Shown: in pieces, positions 25,601-37,600 of the stretch
Layout of the letters: each line of letters opens with the position of its first letter
Numbering within the stretch: position 1 is the stretch's first letter
NCBI RefSeq assembly: GCF_932276165.1
Contig: NC_063997.1
Coordinates: forward strand, 10,736,001-10,800,000
Direction: 5' to 3'
Length of the DNA stretch: 64,000 bases
DNA from: Plutella xylostella
Lineage: Eukaryota > Arthropoda > Insecta > Lepidoptera > Plutellidae
Translations under genes and position numbers: made by a program
The notes under the pieces: generated by a model
Seen by the model: the letters and a program-made list of their open reading frames with translations, nothing else
Told to the model about the DNA's origin: nothing
Database searches by the model: none

Positions 25601-28600
25601 TATGGTTATAAGGAAAGGGAAAATTAATTTGAAACCTGGATGAATTCCATTGCATTGGTATTGTTACTTAATTAATTGTTACTTAATTTTGAATGGTGGT
25701 TGCACAGTTGTCTTGCAATGTTTTATTTATACTTAATTGCTTTTTGATTTAGTGATTTTGGAGGTTTTACAGTTGCTTCAAGTTTGATGATGGAATGTTC
25801 ATTTGAGGAAGTCTTGATGGTTTTGATTACATTGGCTTTGAGTCACAGAAGGGTTGCACTGGAGGAGTAATTAATTTGTTGGTCGGGCTTTGTATATTCC
25901 AATTAAATATTAATTATTCGAATGTAAAAAGCGAATCTTGCGCATAATAATTGCGTAACTAATTTTGATATGGAATTGGAGTAAAGTCACAATAGGTATA
26001 AAAGTACCTAAGTGCTTTGTTCCCTTTTGTGGTGTACCTATATAAAACCGAAACGATAATTATATTCTTAGAGTCCTCCTCTTAAAATATGTCATGTGAT
26101 ATGGTGTCATGGGTGCCATAATTCATTTTGTGATTGAATGATTCTTTGTTTCATAAATGTACTCAGTTTTACAAGGGCATCATTTGATTTTGATTCATTA
26201 TCTAAAATATTTGATATACCTACCTACTTCAGCTAATGACATTTACTTGAAAGGAACATTGTTGTTGTTTTCAGTATTGGTGGGGAATAAGGTGGTAAAG
26301 AAGGAAATAAAGTGACCTGGCAGGGACTGATGTCCGGCAGGGCGGGACTCTTTGGTTTTCCATCCGTTCTCGACCACGTTGAAGGGTTCATGTACCTTCT
26401 GTAGACCTTTAGTATGTCTACCCACTCACATAGAGGTTATTGTTGAGTGGGCCTGTTGATTCCATGAAGATGGGGTAGGTGGAAGCGAATCTTGTATCCA
26501 GCATCTGTGTAGTAGGTACCTATCAGTCAGCTGTTGTCGACAGACTTGAATGACGCTATGTCCTAACAAGTATTCAGTAGGTACACACGGCAACGTTAAA
26601 TGGTTGGCAGGGCACACTAACGTAGGTAGTGTATGTGTGTGTCGGCGACGTCGACGTAATTATTAGTTCTGGGCAACCCACACACGGATATTGTAAGCAT
26701 GTAGTTGTGCCAGTGACAATGATTCATTGTTTTTATGATATGAAGCAAAATTTTGCAATGCATTGTAATAGATTGAATGGCTCAGTTGGTATGATACAAG
26801 ACTTACAGTAATCGGTATGGTGGTTCAAATCCCTCTGAACTTACAAAATTCCTTTTTTGTTTTTTTTTTATAGATTTAATTTATTTTTTAATATGGCTAA
26901 TAATAGTATTGTAGTATATTCGAATAAAAGCAACACAGAAAGTAAATGAAACAAGTTATTAAGTGTTAAAATTACAAAATTTATTCTTGCCGTAACATAA
27001 ACATTAAGGATGTTACGTTTTTGTTGTTTCTCGTTTTAAAACATAGTTGTAGTTTATATTAATAAGGAAAATTTTCAATTAGCAGTTTTAAATCATAATA
27101 AACATCAGAAAAGGATGGACTGGCTGTTTTACTAAAGTAAATAGGCAAGTCATTAGTTATATGAATCGACATGTTAATTAGCTAGAAATAAGATAACTTA
27201 TTCCAACCTCAGTAACAATAACATCATTAACACATTGGCTTACCCATAATTGTAAATAATAATAAGTATTTAACAAAATAACTAAAATCTTATACAAATG
27301 GACAAATAAAAATTACTGAGCTAACCCCAATAACTATAATTTTCACCACTTTTTCGCCATAATATCTTACCATCCATCCTTGTCTGACTTAAAGGACTTT
27401 TCATCACTAAATATCACCACATTGTTGCACCAATCAAAGTTTAAAATAGTCAGTCGCAAAACGCACTCTGTTTCGACGATGCTGATCGGTTATAGCAATT
27501 TTCTTCGTCGGCCTCCGACACCGCAACCCAGCAGCACGCAAGTGAACCCGTACGGTTTGTAGGGATAGATTATGTGTTGTGGCCGTAGAACGGGTGCTGC
27601 AGAACGGATCAGCGCTATGTGCAGCTACGATTTCTCGATGGCGTGGTGATGCATCCGTATAGACGACTACTGTCTACATGTCCCGAATCTGCGTATCGGT
27701 GAACCCATAATTGAACAGTTCTCCTCTGCAAACAAAAAAAAACAAATACTTAGCTTATACAAATACAAATATTCTAACAATCAAATAAAATATTTACAAT
27801 TCTATGTTACTTACCGTTAAACGTCTTGCGATTTCACTAATTGTAATGTTTTGTTCATATAAATACGATTATCTCCGCCTTTTGAACATGGTTAAGTGAC
27901 TTTCCATACTGACTGCGAAGAGTAATTAATTAAATTGACAAATCACAAAGTGAATCACTTTGCAGACGCAGAGGTGAATTGTCACTAAAACTAAAAACAA
28001 ATTTCGTTTATTCATATTGTATGAGGGTAGAATGGTTTTAATTCTCAAATGAAGAACGAATCATATATTTTTGGCGAAGAGAAATAGTCGACAGCTATGC
28101 AGCTTGTAGTCATTTGTCAGTTTCAAATATATTAATTTTATACACAACAGCGTTTAAATTAACGCAAAATTTGAATTAAGTTAAATAAAAATAACCATCC
28201 GTGGACTCGAACTCACGACCTATGTTTCATTAGTCTAACATTCTACCAATGAGCTACGAAGTGTATAGACACAGGTAGTGAAATTTTGCTTCACATCAAT
28301 TTTATAACTGTTTCACTAACACTACCGGTTGATATTTTTATGTCACAGCTGGTATACGGGCGTTTGCCTACGCACAAACTCGTTTGTGTTGTTGTGTGTG
28401 TGTGTGGTTTGTTACTGGTGTGTAAACCGATTTCTGCGTTTATGCACACATAGACAACGTTAGTGTGCACACATACACTACGTTAGTGTGCCCTGCCAAC
28501 CACTTGACGTTGCCGTGTGTACCTACATATATTTACTTGAGTTTAAAATTCCTAAGCCATTATTGAGTCTGTTCGCAATGATTTCAAATGAAGCTACAAT

Positions 28601-31600
28601 ACGGAATACTGTATGCCTTTTGTCATTGCCTTGCGATTCTGGGACTGTGTGTCATAAATACTTATATGTTGCATTTCAAGTGTTATAGTTGGATCTAATA
28701 ATTTTATTTTATTAATAATATATTAAGGATTCCAGCCAAATTAAGGTACTTATAGGTATTAGGTATATAATTTAGTATGGTAGGTATAGTAGATGAAATG
28801 ATGATGATGACTCTACTTTTTCTAATGGGTAAAGTATGGATCATGACTGTGCGCTAATAGCATTGCATAATTAATTATCGGATCTATTTCACCCATACCT
28901 ATAGTTTATCTAGTAGGTAAAATCTTATGGACTAATGTTATGATTTTCCAAAGATAGTTGGGGGCCACTACAACTTGTGGCAGTCTATGAGGGTTTGCAA
29001 AGTTCTACTTATAAGAAGTTACGTAATATTCAATTGTTGTAGACTTGGCATATAGTGACTTAGACGGTACCTATCTAGTATTGCTGTTATAGGTGGTTAA
29101 AGGTGGCTTACATTGAAGTGACGACCGGATATTGAGAGATGGATTAGTTTCTGTTGCCTAGGGAATTTCGAACTTATATTGCCATGTGGCCATTGGCGAA
29201 TGGCGGTGGCTACAACAGGACTCGTGTGTTTTTCGAAGTTTCCACAGTTCAATATTCTGACCTGCGGATATTGCTGGATGCGCTTAATGTGGATATGAAT
29301 ATCATGAGGTATGTGAACATTTGTGAGTGTGAGCGTCTGAAATTTTACACGGAGATGGAGTTGAGGAAAAGATGGATGTATCTATTTACTACATGTTGTA
29401 GTTAATGTATATTCGAACTGTTGCGTAGGAGAGTGGAGTTTTCAACTTATTAAAGTACTCTTTATCCAGGGAAGTTAGACCGGCTTCGAATTAAAAACAT
29501 GATTAATTACCTACTTATTAAATTTTATGACTTGGATATATAATAATATGTCAGATAGGTTTTGCCCGTTGGTTTCTGCTGTGATTATTATTATTGTATA
29601 CCTACTAAATATTCTCTAGAACATGATCATTCTATGGAATAGTACAATCAGTCGAATTTGGCTTAAATTGTCGTTTTTATCTATTTGTTTGAACAAAGTT
29701 GACCTTTAAGGACAAATGAGACTAGATTATTTTGTCATGATCATACAAGGATGAATGGATTGATGGACTAATATGCTGAATATCGTCATACATGGATGGC
29801 AGCTCGAGGGGATGGGTTATCTAGATATGGAAGCTTGTAGTATTAAAATTTTGTGATTCTGTGATATTCAACTTAAATGGGATTTACATTGATTAGCAGT
29901 TAAGTACTTATGTTAAAATTAAAAGTTATGGATAAAGTTGGAGCGGTATCGAAAAGTCAAAACAAGGTATCTGAAGGACTAGGGTACCTAGTTATTTAAT
30001 ATTTATTTTAAATGGGATTTACATTGGTTAACAGTTATGTGAAATCAAAAGTTTTGGATAAATCTGGAGCAACTTTTGTTTGAATAAAAATATAGGGCAA
30101 CTTGTTACTTTCCCTTAATAGATTTGGATAAGTACCTAAGCTTAATTCTCTCTGCGCTCTCAAATGCTCGTGAAATGATAACTTCATTCAGCAAGGGATT
30201 TCAGGGATTACATTGTATTGTATAGGTACTTACCTAGTTCCATCTTCGGCAATTTGCAATTACCTACTTATATGTAATTATAATAGTTTTGGGATTTAAT
30301 GGTATCTTTTCAGTTAATAGCAGATTGCATCTGATATATTTTATGTTCATGATAATAGGTAATAATTAATTTGAAAAAAAGCTTATTATAAAATTGATGA
30401 TTACTTAGAGGACGTTAATGCATGGCTGTGATAAGTACTTGGCTCTGCTCATATTATAATACTTAATTATTATTAAGCTTATAAGTATTGTATAAGTACC
30501 AACTAGTTTTAAGTCTTTTTTTTGAAAAGATGGCTCAGGAGTTTCTTGCCTCCGTTCTTCTCCTTAGACAGAAAGAGCCCCCTTATCCGAACGGAGAGTA
30601 AATAAAAAAAAAAAATGTACACGATCAAAAAAAAAAATGACTTTGACTTTGGATAGACATCAAAATCCACAAAAAAATAATAAAATGTAAGTTCTTTTTC
30701 TGACATCTCAGGTTTATTGGTACCTAGGTTTTTACTTACGATTGCTCCTCTGATATATTTCATTGTTTAAACATTATTTAGGGATTCTTATAAGTACTTA
30801 ATACCAGTTATGGAGTGAATAACTTTCAGAGTTTCATATTAATGCGTGACATTGTAGTTTAATCTGTAAGGAGTAAGTAATATTTATGTTTTGATGGATA
30901 TAATAGATATGGATTGATGCAATTTTTATGGATGATTTGAAGAATAACAATTACAGCAAAACTATAAAGTCAGGGAAACGGAAATGGAACCTAACTAATT
31001 GTTAAAGACTGTATTTAAATCGATTTATTATTTTTATCTAAGAACATATCCGTTAAAAAGCTATTATCAATCGGCATGTTATTTTTAAAATGAATGTACC
31101 TAACTGTAAGCAAATAATTGACAATGATAAAAAGTCTTAGCAAAATCGCACTCTTTATTGTCAGGACTTTATAGTTGGTCTGTATCAAAGTATGTTATGT
31201 AAAAGTTAATCATGGAACAAAACAAAGATCCAGAAGGTTGTTATTGTAAAAATACTTAATGGATGAATTTTATGGAATTAATATTAACATTATATACTTA
31301 ATTATTTAATAATATTGATAGATATGTATATGGATTGATGGATTTTAAGTGGATAATTTGAAGAACAACAGTTATCAAAGTAAAGTTAATGTTATTTAAA
31401 GTTAATCATGGTATTAAGATATGGACCAAGGATCCAGACGATTGTTATTGTAAAAATACTTAATGGATGAATTTTAAGGACCAAGGTCATTTAATGAATC
31501 GATGTTGAATTATGATGGATTAAGTTCAAGCTCTAAGAAGATGTAACTTAGTAATATCTTAGTCCTGCAAGAATTGGTTTGCAGTATTGCAAGAATGGGT

Positions 31601-34600
31601 TTGCAGGACTAATGAGTTTTCTATCAGTACAGCTAGAATTGATGGGTTAGCTGGTACTGGATTCCCTGCAAGATAGGAATAATTGAAGTCTGCTAGAATG
31701 GATGGGTTAGCAGATTTTGATTTGTTAAGTATCCAGTATTGCTAGAATGGATGGGTTAGCAAGTACTGGATACACGATTCTCTACTAGAAATGGATGGAT
31801 TATCAGATTGTTATCTCTTCGTTTACTTATATAAAAATAACGTCTTATTATGGCCATTTCTTTATGAAATTGTTATTACAATGTACAAGGAGTAGTAATT
31901 AACGTTTACAATTTGCACTGATAACTGTTGATTGATTGTTAAGTCATTGTTTTTTTACAAATATTTTGTCTGATGTTAAAGTTAATAATTTCATTATATT
32001 AGTGTAGACCTACCTACTTAATGATATTAGGAATACTATCGATAGTCAGTCTCACTTGCCGAGTGTAAGGTGCCTTTGTATCTACTTTGACCCGTGTATG
32101 AGGACATACACGAGGTCAGGATGGACGAGTGTAAGGTTCACTGTGAAAGTATCCTAAATTGGGTATTATTTCACAACATTAATTCATATTTTAATTGATT
32201 ATATTATGTTACGAGGAATAGTGGCAACACCGCTCTTGAGGGAGACTGACATTTGATTGACAGAAGGGAATAGATGTCAGGCGAGATGTCAGAAAAAGGA
32301 GGCAATTGGGTTTGTGGGATGAAAAATGGTGGTTCGAGTTGTGGATTATAAAAATGTAATTTATTGCTAAAACTATGAATAATGCTGAAAGTCATGGAAA
32401 TAAACCTATATCGTGTACGTTTGGTGGTTTTACTATTATATATACATTATTGCACCCGGTATAAAAATAAGCATAAGCTGTGTGAATTTATGTTTCTACA
32501 TAAATGTGAATGTTAAGTTGTTAAGTAATCTCTATCATCCTCATCCCACCAGGAGCTGAAGTCCGCCAAGACCCCAACCCGAGAGTTCACCTGGTCCACC
32601 CGCATCTGGTGCCCGTCACACTGGGTGGTCACCCGACACTTCCGCGGGCGCGCCGAGCCCGTCCCCACCGTGCTCAGCAGCCGCGCCACCAGCATAGGTA
32701 CTGTATACAGGGTGCTGCTTTCCAAAGGGCTGGGACCTTGCCCTCTTAAAGAGACTTTTCGAAAAAGTTGGTGGGGATCGACAGTGGTTCACAGTTGTTT
32801 TTATTATTATTTACGAGCTGTGTCTGTTTGTTTAATTTCCACGAGCGCTAGTTCAGAGCGATATCATTTACCTAACTCAAGAAGTAAGAATAACTGTATA
32901 CCTATTTATAGTTAATTAATTATTTATTTATCTATTACAGTGACGCCCCGCTCAGACCCCTCGCAGCCGGTGTTCGTGGTGGAGAAGGAGGTGATTCGCA
33001 CTACGTCTACTAGCTGGCCTCTGTGTCGACTGAGGCACACTGCACATAGGTCAGTAGTCAGTGCAGGCAATGTAGTAGTGTGTGTAATTGATTTCTTATG
33101 TGTTTATAAGGTAATGGATCAATGATAGTCACAAGCTTATTATTTATTTTTGACCTGGCTGTTACTGTTTATAAATAAACCCTCAAAATGGTGACCCCGA
33201 CGTGATAAACCCGACAATAGTTGTTACAATTCGGTCCAAACAACTTGAATGGTCCTATCCTTGCTAACTGCAATTTGTATTTGTCCCCCACAGAGCGTGG
33301 AGTTGGGGCTGGAACCTGATGTTTCTGTTCGGGGTGCTGGTCCCGTGGTGCTCGCCGCTGTCGCTGCGCACCCTCGTGCAGACCGCGCCCTTCGTGCCCG
33401 ACTGGGAACTGTCTCAGGTCAGTCTAGCTAGACTGTATACTTTGTACAATATAGTATGAGCCCTATGACAGCTGTCTATTCTATTCTCTGTGGGGGTGAA
33501 TGTACCTGCACCTGGCTCTCTCGAGTGGAACCTTTGGGCTACCACCGCTCTCTATGACAGATATCAAATCCATACATTTTATTGGTTATTTTTTGTTAAT
33601 GTTTAAGGGAAAACTATTTTATATTTTGTAAGGATCTGTCAATCAAACAATATAGGTCTCATGCTATATTTTTCAAAGTATAGTTCTCACTACGCCGTCG
33701 GTTTTAAAACTGCCCTTAGTGTAGAGAATGCTGGACTGCAGTAGACTGAAGTAGAGCGGTAAAATCTATAAATGTACAAATTGGCATTGATCAAGTCTCT
33801 AACCAAGCTTTATAACCCCCATACAGGTTACAGGCTAGTTGGTCCCTCCTACCGATTCTTTTGTTTACAATTTTACAAAAATATTAACTGAATCCATTAA
33901 CTCACAGGTGAACGGAACGCTATTCCCGAAGCGCAACAGTGAAACCCAGACGATGTGGTCCCGCCTGCTGCTGCTGTGGAGGCTCGTGTCCAAGGAACGG
34001 ACGAGGTTCGAGACCGAGCCCGACACTGGTGAGATTACTTTCATTCATTCATTCACTCACTGAACGGAACGCAGACGATGTGGTCCCGCCTGCTGCTGCT
34101 GTGGAGGCTCGTGTCCAAGGAACGGACGAGGTTCGAGACCGAGCCCGACACTGGTGAGATTACTTTCATTCATTCATTCACTGACTGAACGGAACGAGAC
34201 GCAGACGATGTGGTCCCGCCTGCTGCTGCTGTGGAGGCTCGTGTCCAAGGAACGGACGAGGTTCGAGACCGAGCCCGACACTGGTGAGATTACTTTCATT
34301 CATTCATTCACTGACTGAACGGAACGAGACGCAGACGATGTGGTCCCGCCTGCTGCTGCTGTGGAGGCTCGTGTCCAAGGAACGGACGAGGTTCGAGACC
34401 GAGCCCGACACTGTTGAGATTACTTTCATTCATTCACTGAATGAAAGAAACGAGACGCAGACGATGTGGTGCCGCCTGCTGCTGCTGTGGAGGCTCGTGT
34501 CCAAGGAACGGACGAGGTTCGAGACCGAGCCCGACACTGGTGAGATTACTTTCATTCATTCTTTCACTGACTGGTGAACGGAACGGTAACCTTAAAACGT

Positions 34601-37600
34601 GGAGTAGCGTGACCAAAGATCGAATAAGATTGGAGATCAATACCGATTAGATTACTTTCATTCATTCACTGTCTGGTGAAGTATATATAAATCTTGTATG
34701 AACTCTTTTAAACTAAAACCTTTGCCTTTTTTCCAAGATTTCTCACTCACTAAAACAAACCCTGTTTCCATCCTCAGGTCTCCTCGGCAAAGGCCTCAGT
34801 CTATATATAAATCTTGTATGAACTCTTTTTAACTAAAACCTTTGCCTTTTTCCAAGATTTCTCACTCACTTAAACAAACCCTGTTTTCTTCCCCAGGCCT
34901 CCTCGGCAAAGGCCTAAGTCGGCAGGCAAACCGCCTCTGGAACTACGGCGTGGTCGGCGCTCTCGGCTCCATAGCTCTTCTCCTGCTGTTCCCTATAGCC
35001 GTGGTGGTAGTGTCGCTGCTGTCGCTGGCGGTGGCGGTAACCGTGCCGCTGTGGGCGCCGCCGCTGGCCCTGACTGTGCACGCGACTAATGCGTTAGTGT
35101 ATGACTTGGACTGTCCGGATCCCAAGCGGTTGAACAGGTTTGTTTAGTGTTTTATTATATGTTTGGGAGCTTTAGAGCGTTTTTAGTGGGAATTCTGGGA
35201 TAAAAAGTTGCCTATCTGTGAATACAGGATTTCAGGTTCTAACATACAAGTTTTCTTAAAATTGGTTCAGCGGTTTTCCCTTGTAAGAGTAGCAAACATA
35301 ATATGTACACTTAAAAAAACTTTCGCCTTTATAACATGGTTTATAACAAGTAGCTGATATAGTGTGATTATTTACCTATTAGTCTCGAAACTTTAGAATT
35401 ATTTTGTGAGAAGCAGTGCAAGTTAGTAATGTTATGCTTTATTCCACAGATGGTTCGTGTTATTCGAAGTGCTGATCTGGAGGATACTGATACTGGGCAT
35501 CCTACAGCCGATAGCGGCGCTCGTCACAGCTCTAGTCATGTTCCCTATCTGCTCGTTACTCATTCTCATTGGTAAGTCATTTTGAAATTCCATTATCGGC
35601 TGTTTAAATTGTTTTAGAAGAATTTGCCTTAGCTATATTCAGCTTGTACGGTAAATTCTGGACGCATATAACTGCCCGGCTTTAGGGGGCAGCTTAGAAG
35701 GGCGCCAGAATCTGGATGTGGGAAACTAATCTTTTTACAAAGCGCCTCGCGTGGCTCGTCTCCAGCGCATACTATTTTCTATAGCACTACCGATGCCCTT
35801 TATACCCAATACCTTTATTTAGCTTCATATTTCGTTACAGTCTGGATAGGCTTCTATATTAATCTAAGTATTGTTGGCAAATATTGAGTACCTACCTTTT
35901 AAAATGTATTCTTTTCAACCCCAGGCGGTGTCACTCGCTGGTGGGTGCGTCGCAGCTACGAGTCGCTGACGTTCCTGCTGCTGGCCCGTTGTGGGCGCGC
36001 GCCGACGCACGACTCCGCCTACTGCCGCCGCCACAGCGCCCCGCGCGCCGTGCACCAGCTCAAGTTAATAGAACTAAATAATAAAAAGTTGATATAAATC
36101 CACGAGTAGGTAGTTGAGTCCAGGGTGCCAGATTTCTAAGATGTTATCCATTCGTCCCGAGAAACTATACTACTGACTATATTCGGTCGGCAAACAATGT
36201 TATCCTGTATGCAAACATGAAAACAAGTTGCTGCGGACTCGGCTGAAGTACCAAGAGCTGAAGTGGTACCAGTAACTTTCGAGAGATGGTATTTTGGTTA
36301 GCAAAAGTGCAATCACAGTTGTTCAGAATGACACCTCTTTTCAGCTTACCATACCCTTTTATTAACATACATTCTCTTTACTCCCGCAGCGCGAGCGGCG
36401 CACTAAGCGCTTTATGCGCGCTACGTTTGTTTTAGTGACAAATCTTGGAAAATAAGGCTAAAAGGCTAAGGCTTGGTTTAAAAAGGTACTAATTAGTACC
36501 CTATTAAACAAGCTTTGCCTTTTTTAACAAACATTAATAGTTAAAAAAGATTTTTAACATCCTTTTCTCTAATTCCCCAGTGCGGGCGGCGCCCTAGCCG
36601 CCATCTGCGCGCGCGCGGAACAAAACGCCCTAGTGGCGTGGGCGCGGCGCGCGGAGGCGGCTGTGGACAAGCCGCTGCGGGACTACCGCCACTTCGTCGC
36701 CGCCTGCTTCGGGCCCTTCTCCGTGCAGATAGCTAGTGTGAGTATCTATAGCAGCTGAGTAGTGCAGATAATAAAGCAAGGAGGTTTATCTTAAGGTTCC
36801 GCCATATAGATGCGTGACAGGACAGCGACGTGACGGCAACGTGACACCAGTGTGATGAGACAGGTGTTTTAATACATGGAACTCCATTATGTGTCATCTC
36901 GCAGAGAAACTTTTCTCAGTGCAGATTTCCATGTCAGTATACACCTCCTATCTTACCTCTACCGACAAGGGACATACGCATTGCGACCTTTCTTTTGCTA
37001 TTTAATTTCTATCACGCCCCTTTTGTCACGACATATACTTGCACCACAACTACCTCACAATCATATAGACTCACTCACGTCCATCCAAAGGTTGTCTGGT
37101 AGAGATTGCTATAAGAAATAAGGCCGCCTCTTTGTACTGTTTTATTTTTAAGTATTTATTTTTTTGTAATTTTTGTTCTTGGTGCTAATAAAGTGTATTG
37201 TATTGTAATATTATTAACACCTTTCTCTCCCCCTTACAGACGGGCGCATACCTAGAGCTGGAGAAGGAGTGCGGGCTGCTGACGGCGTCTCTCCGGGAGA
37301 AGGTGGCGGCGCGGCGGCGCGACCTGGCGCTGGCGCTCACGGACGCGGCGCGCCGGCGCGTGCGCATGACCGCGCCCGACCTGCGGGTCAGTGTATATAG
37401 TGTAGTATATAGACACATGTAGCTCCACCTCACATACCTAGAGCTGGAGAAGGAGTGCGGGCTGCTGACGGCGTCTCTCCGGGAGAAGGTGGCGGCGCGG
37501 CGGCGCGACCTGGCGCTGGCGCTCACGGACGCGGCGCGCCGGCGCGTGCGCATGACCGCGCCCGACCTGCGGGTCAGTGTATATAGTGTAGTATATAGAC

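Larger units (their letters stand above)
26580..28523. mobile_element. Tc1-like DNA transposon with long diverged inverted arms, decayed
   Basis: Terminal inverted repeats GGTACACACGGCAACG... (26580 on) and its inverse ending CGTTGCCGTGTGTACC at 28523, flanked by the TA duplication (26578-26579, 28524-28525). Similarity between the arms continues inward with gaps through GATATGAAGCAAAATTT and its counterpart, over roughly 260-330 bp. Each arm contains a tRNA-like segment, listed separately. A decayed transposase lies in the centre on the minus strand. Confidence 0.8.
19176..32436 (+). mobile_element. Non-coding LTR element D (LARD-like), carrying nested Copia and Tc1-like elements
   Basis: Two 307-bp LTRs at 19176-19482 and 32130-32436, identical as read, flanked by the 5-bp duplication TATAT (19171-19175, 32437-32441). 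Plus-strand orientation is supported by a TATAAAAA box (about 19395) upstream of AATAAA (about 19445) inside the LTR and by a purine-rich tract (GAGGTCAGGATGGACGAG) before the right LTR. After removing the Copia (20502-25197) and the Tc1-like element (26580-28523), about 6.6 kb including both LTRs remains, with no gag or pol frame. A splice-donor-like GGTGAGT follows the 5' LTR. I infer a large retrotransposon derivative moved in trans by another element. Confidence 0.8.

Noticed and set aside
28199..28264. Possible functional tRNA gene
   Set aside because: Pol III boxes are good but the anticodon arm does not pair properly, and the segment lies inside a transposon arm.
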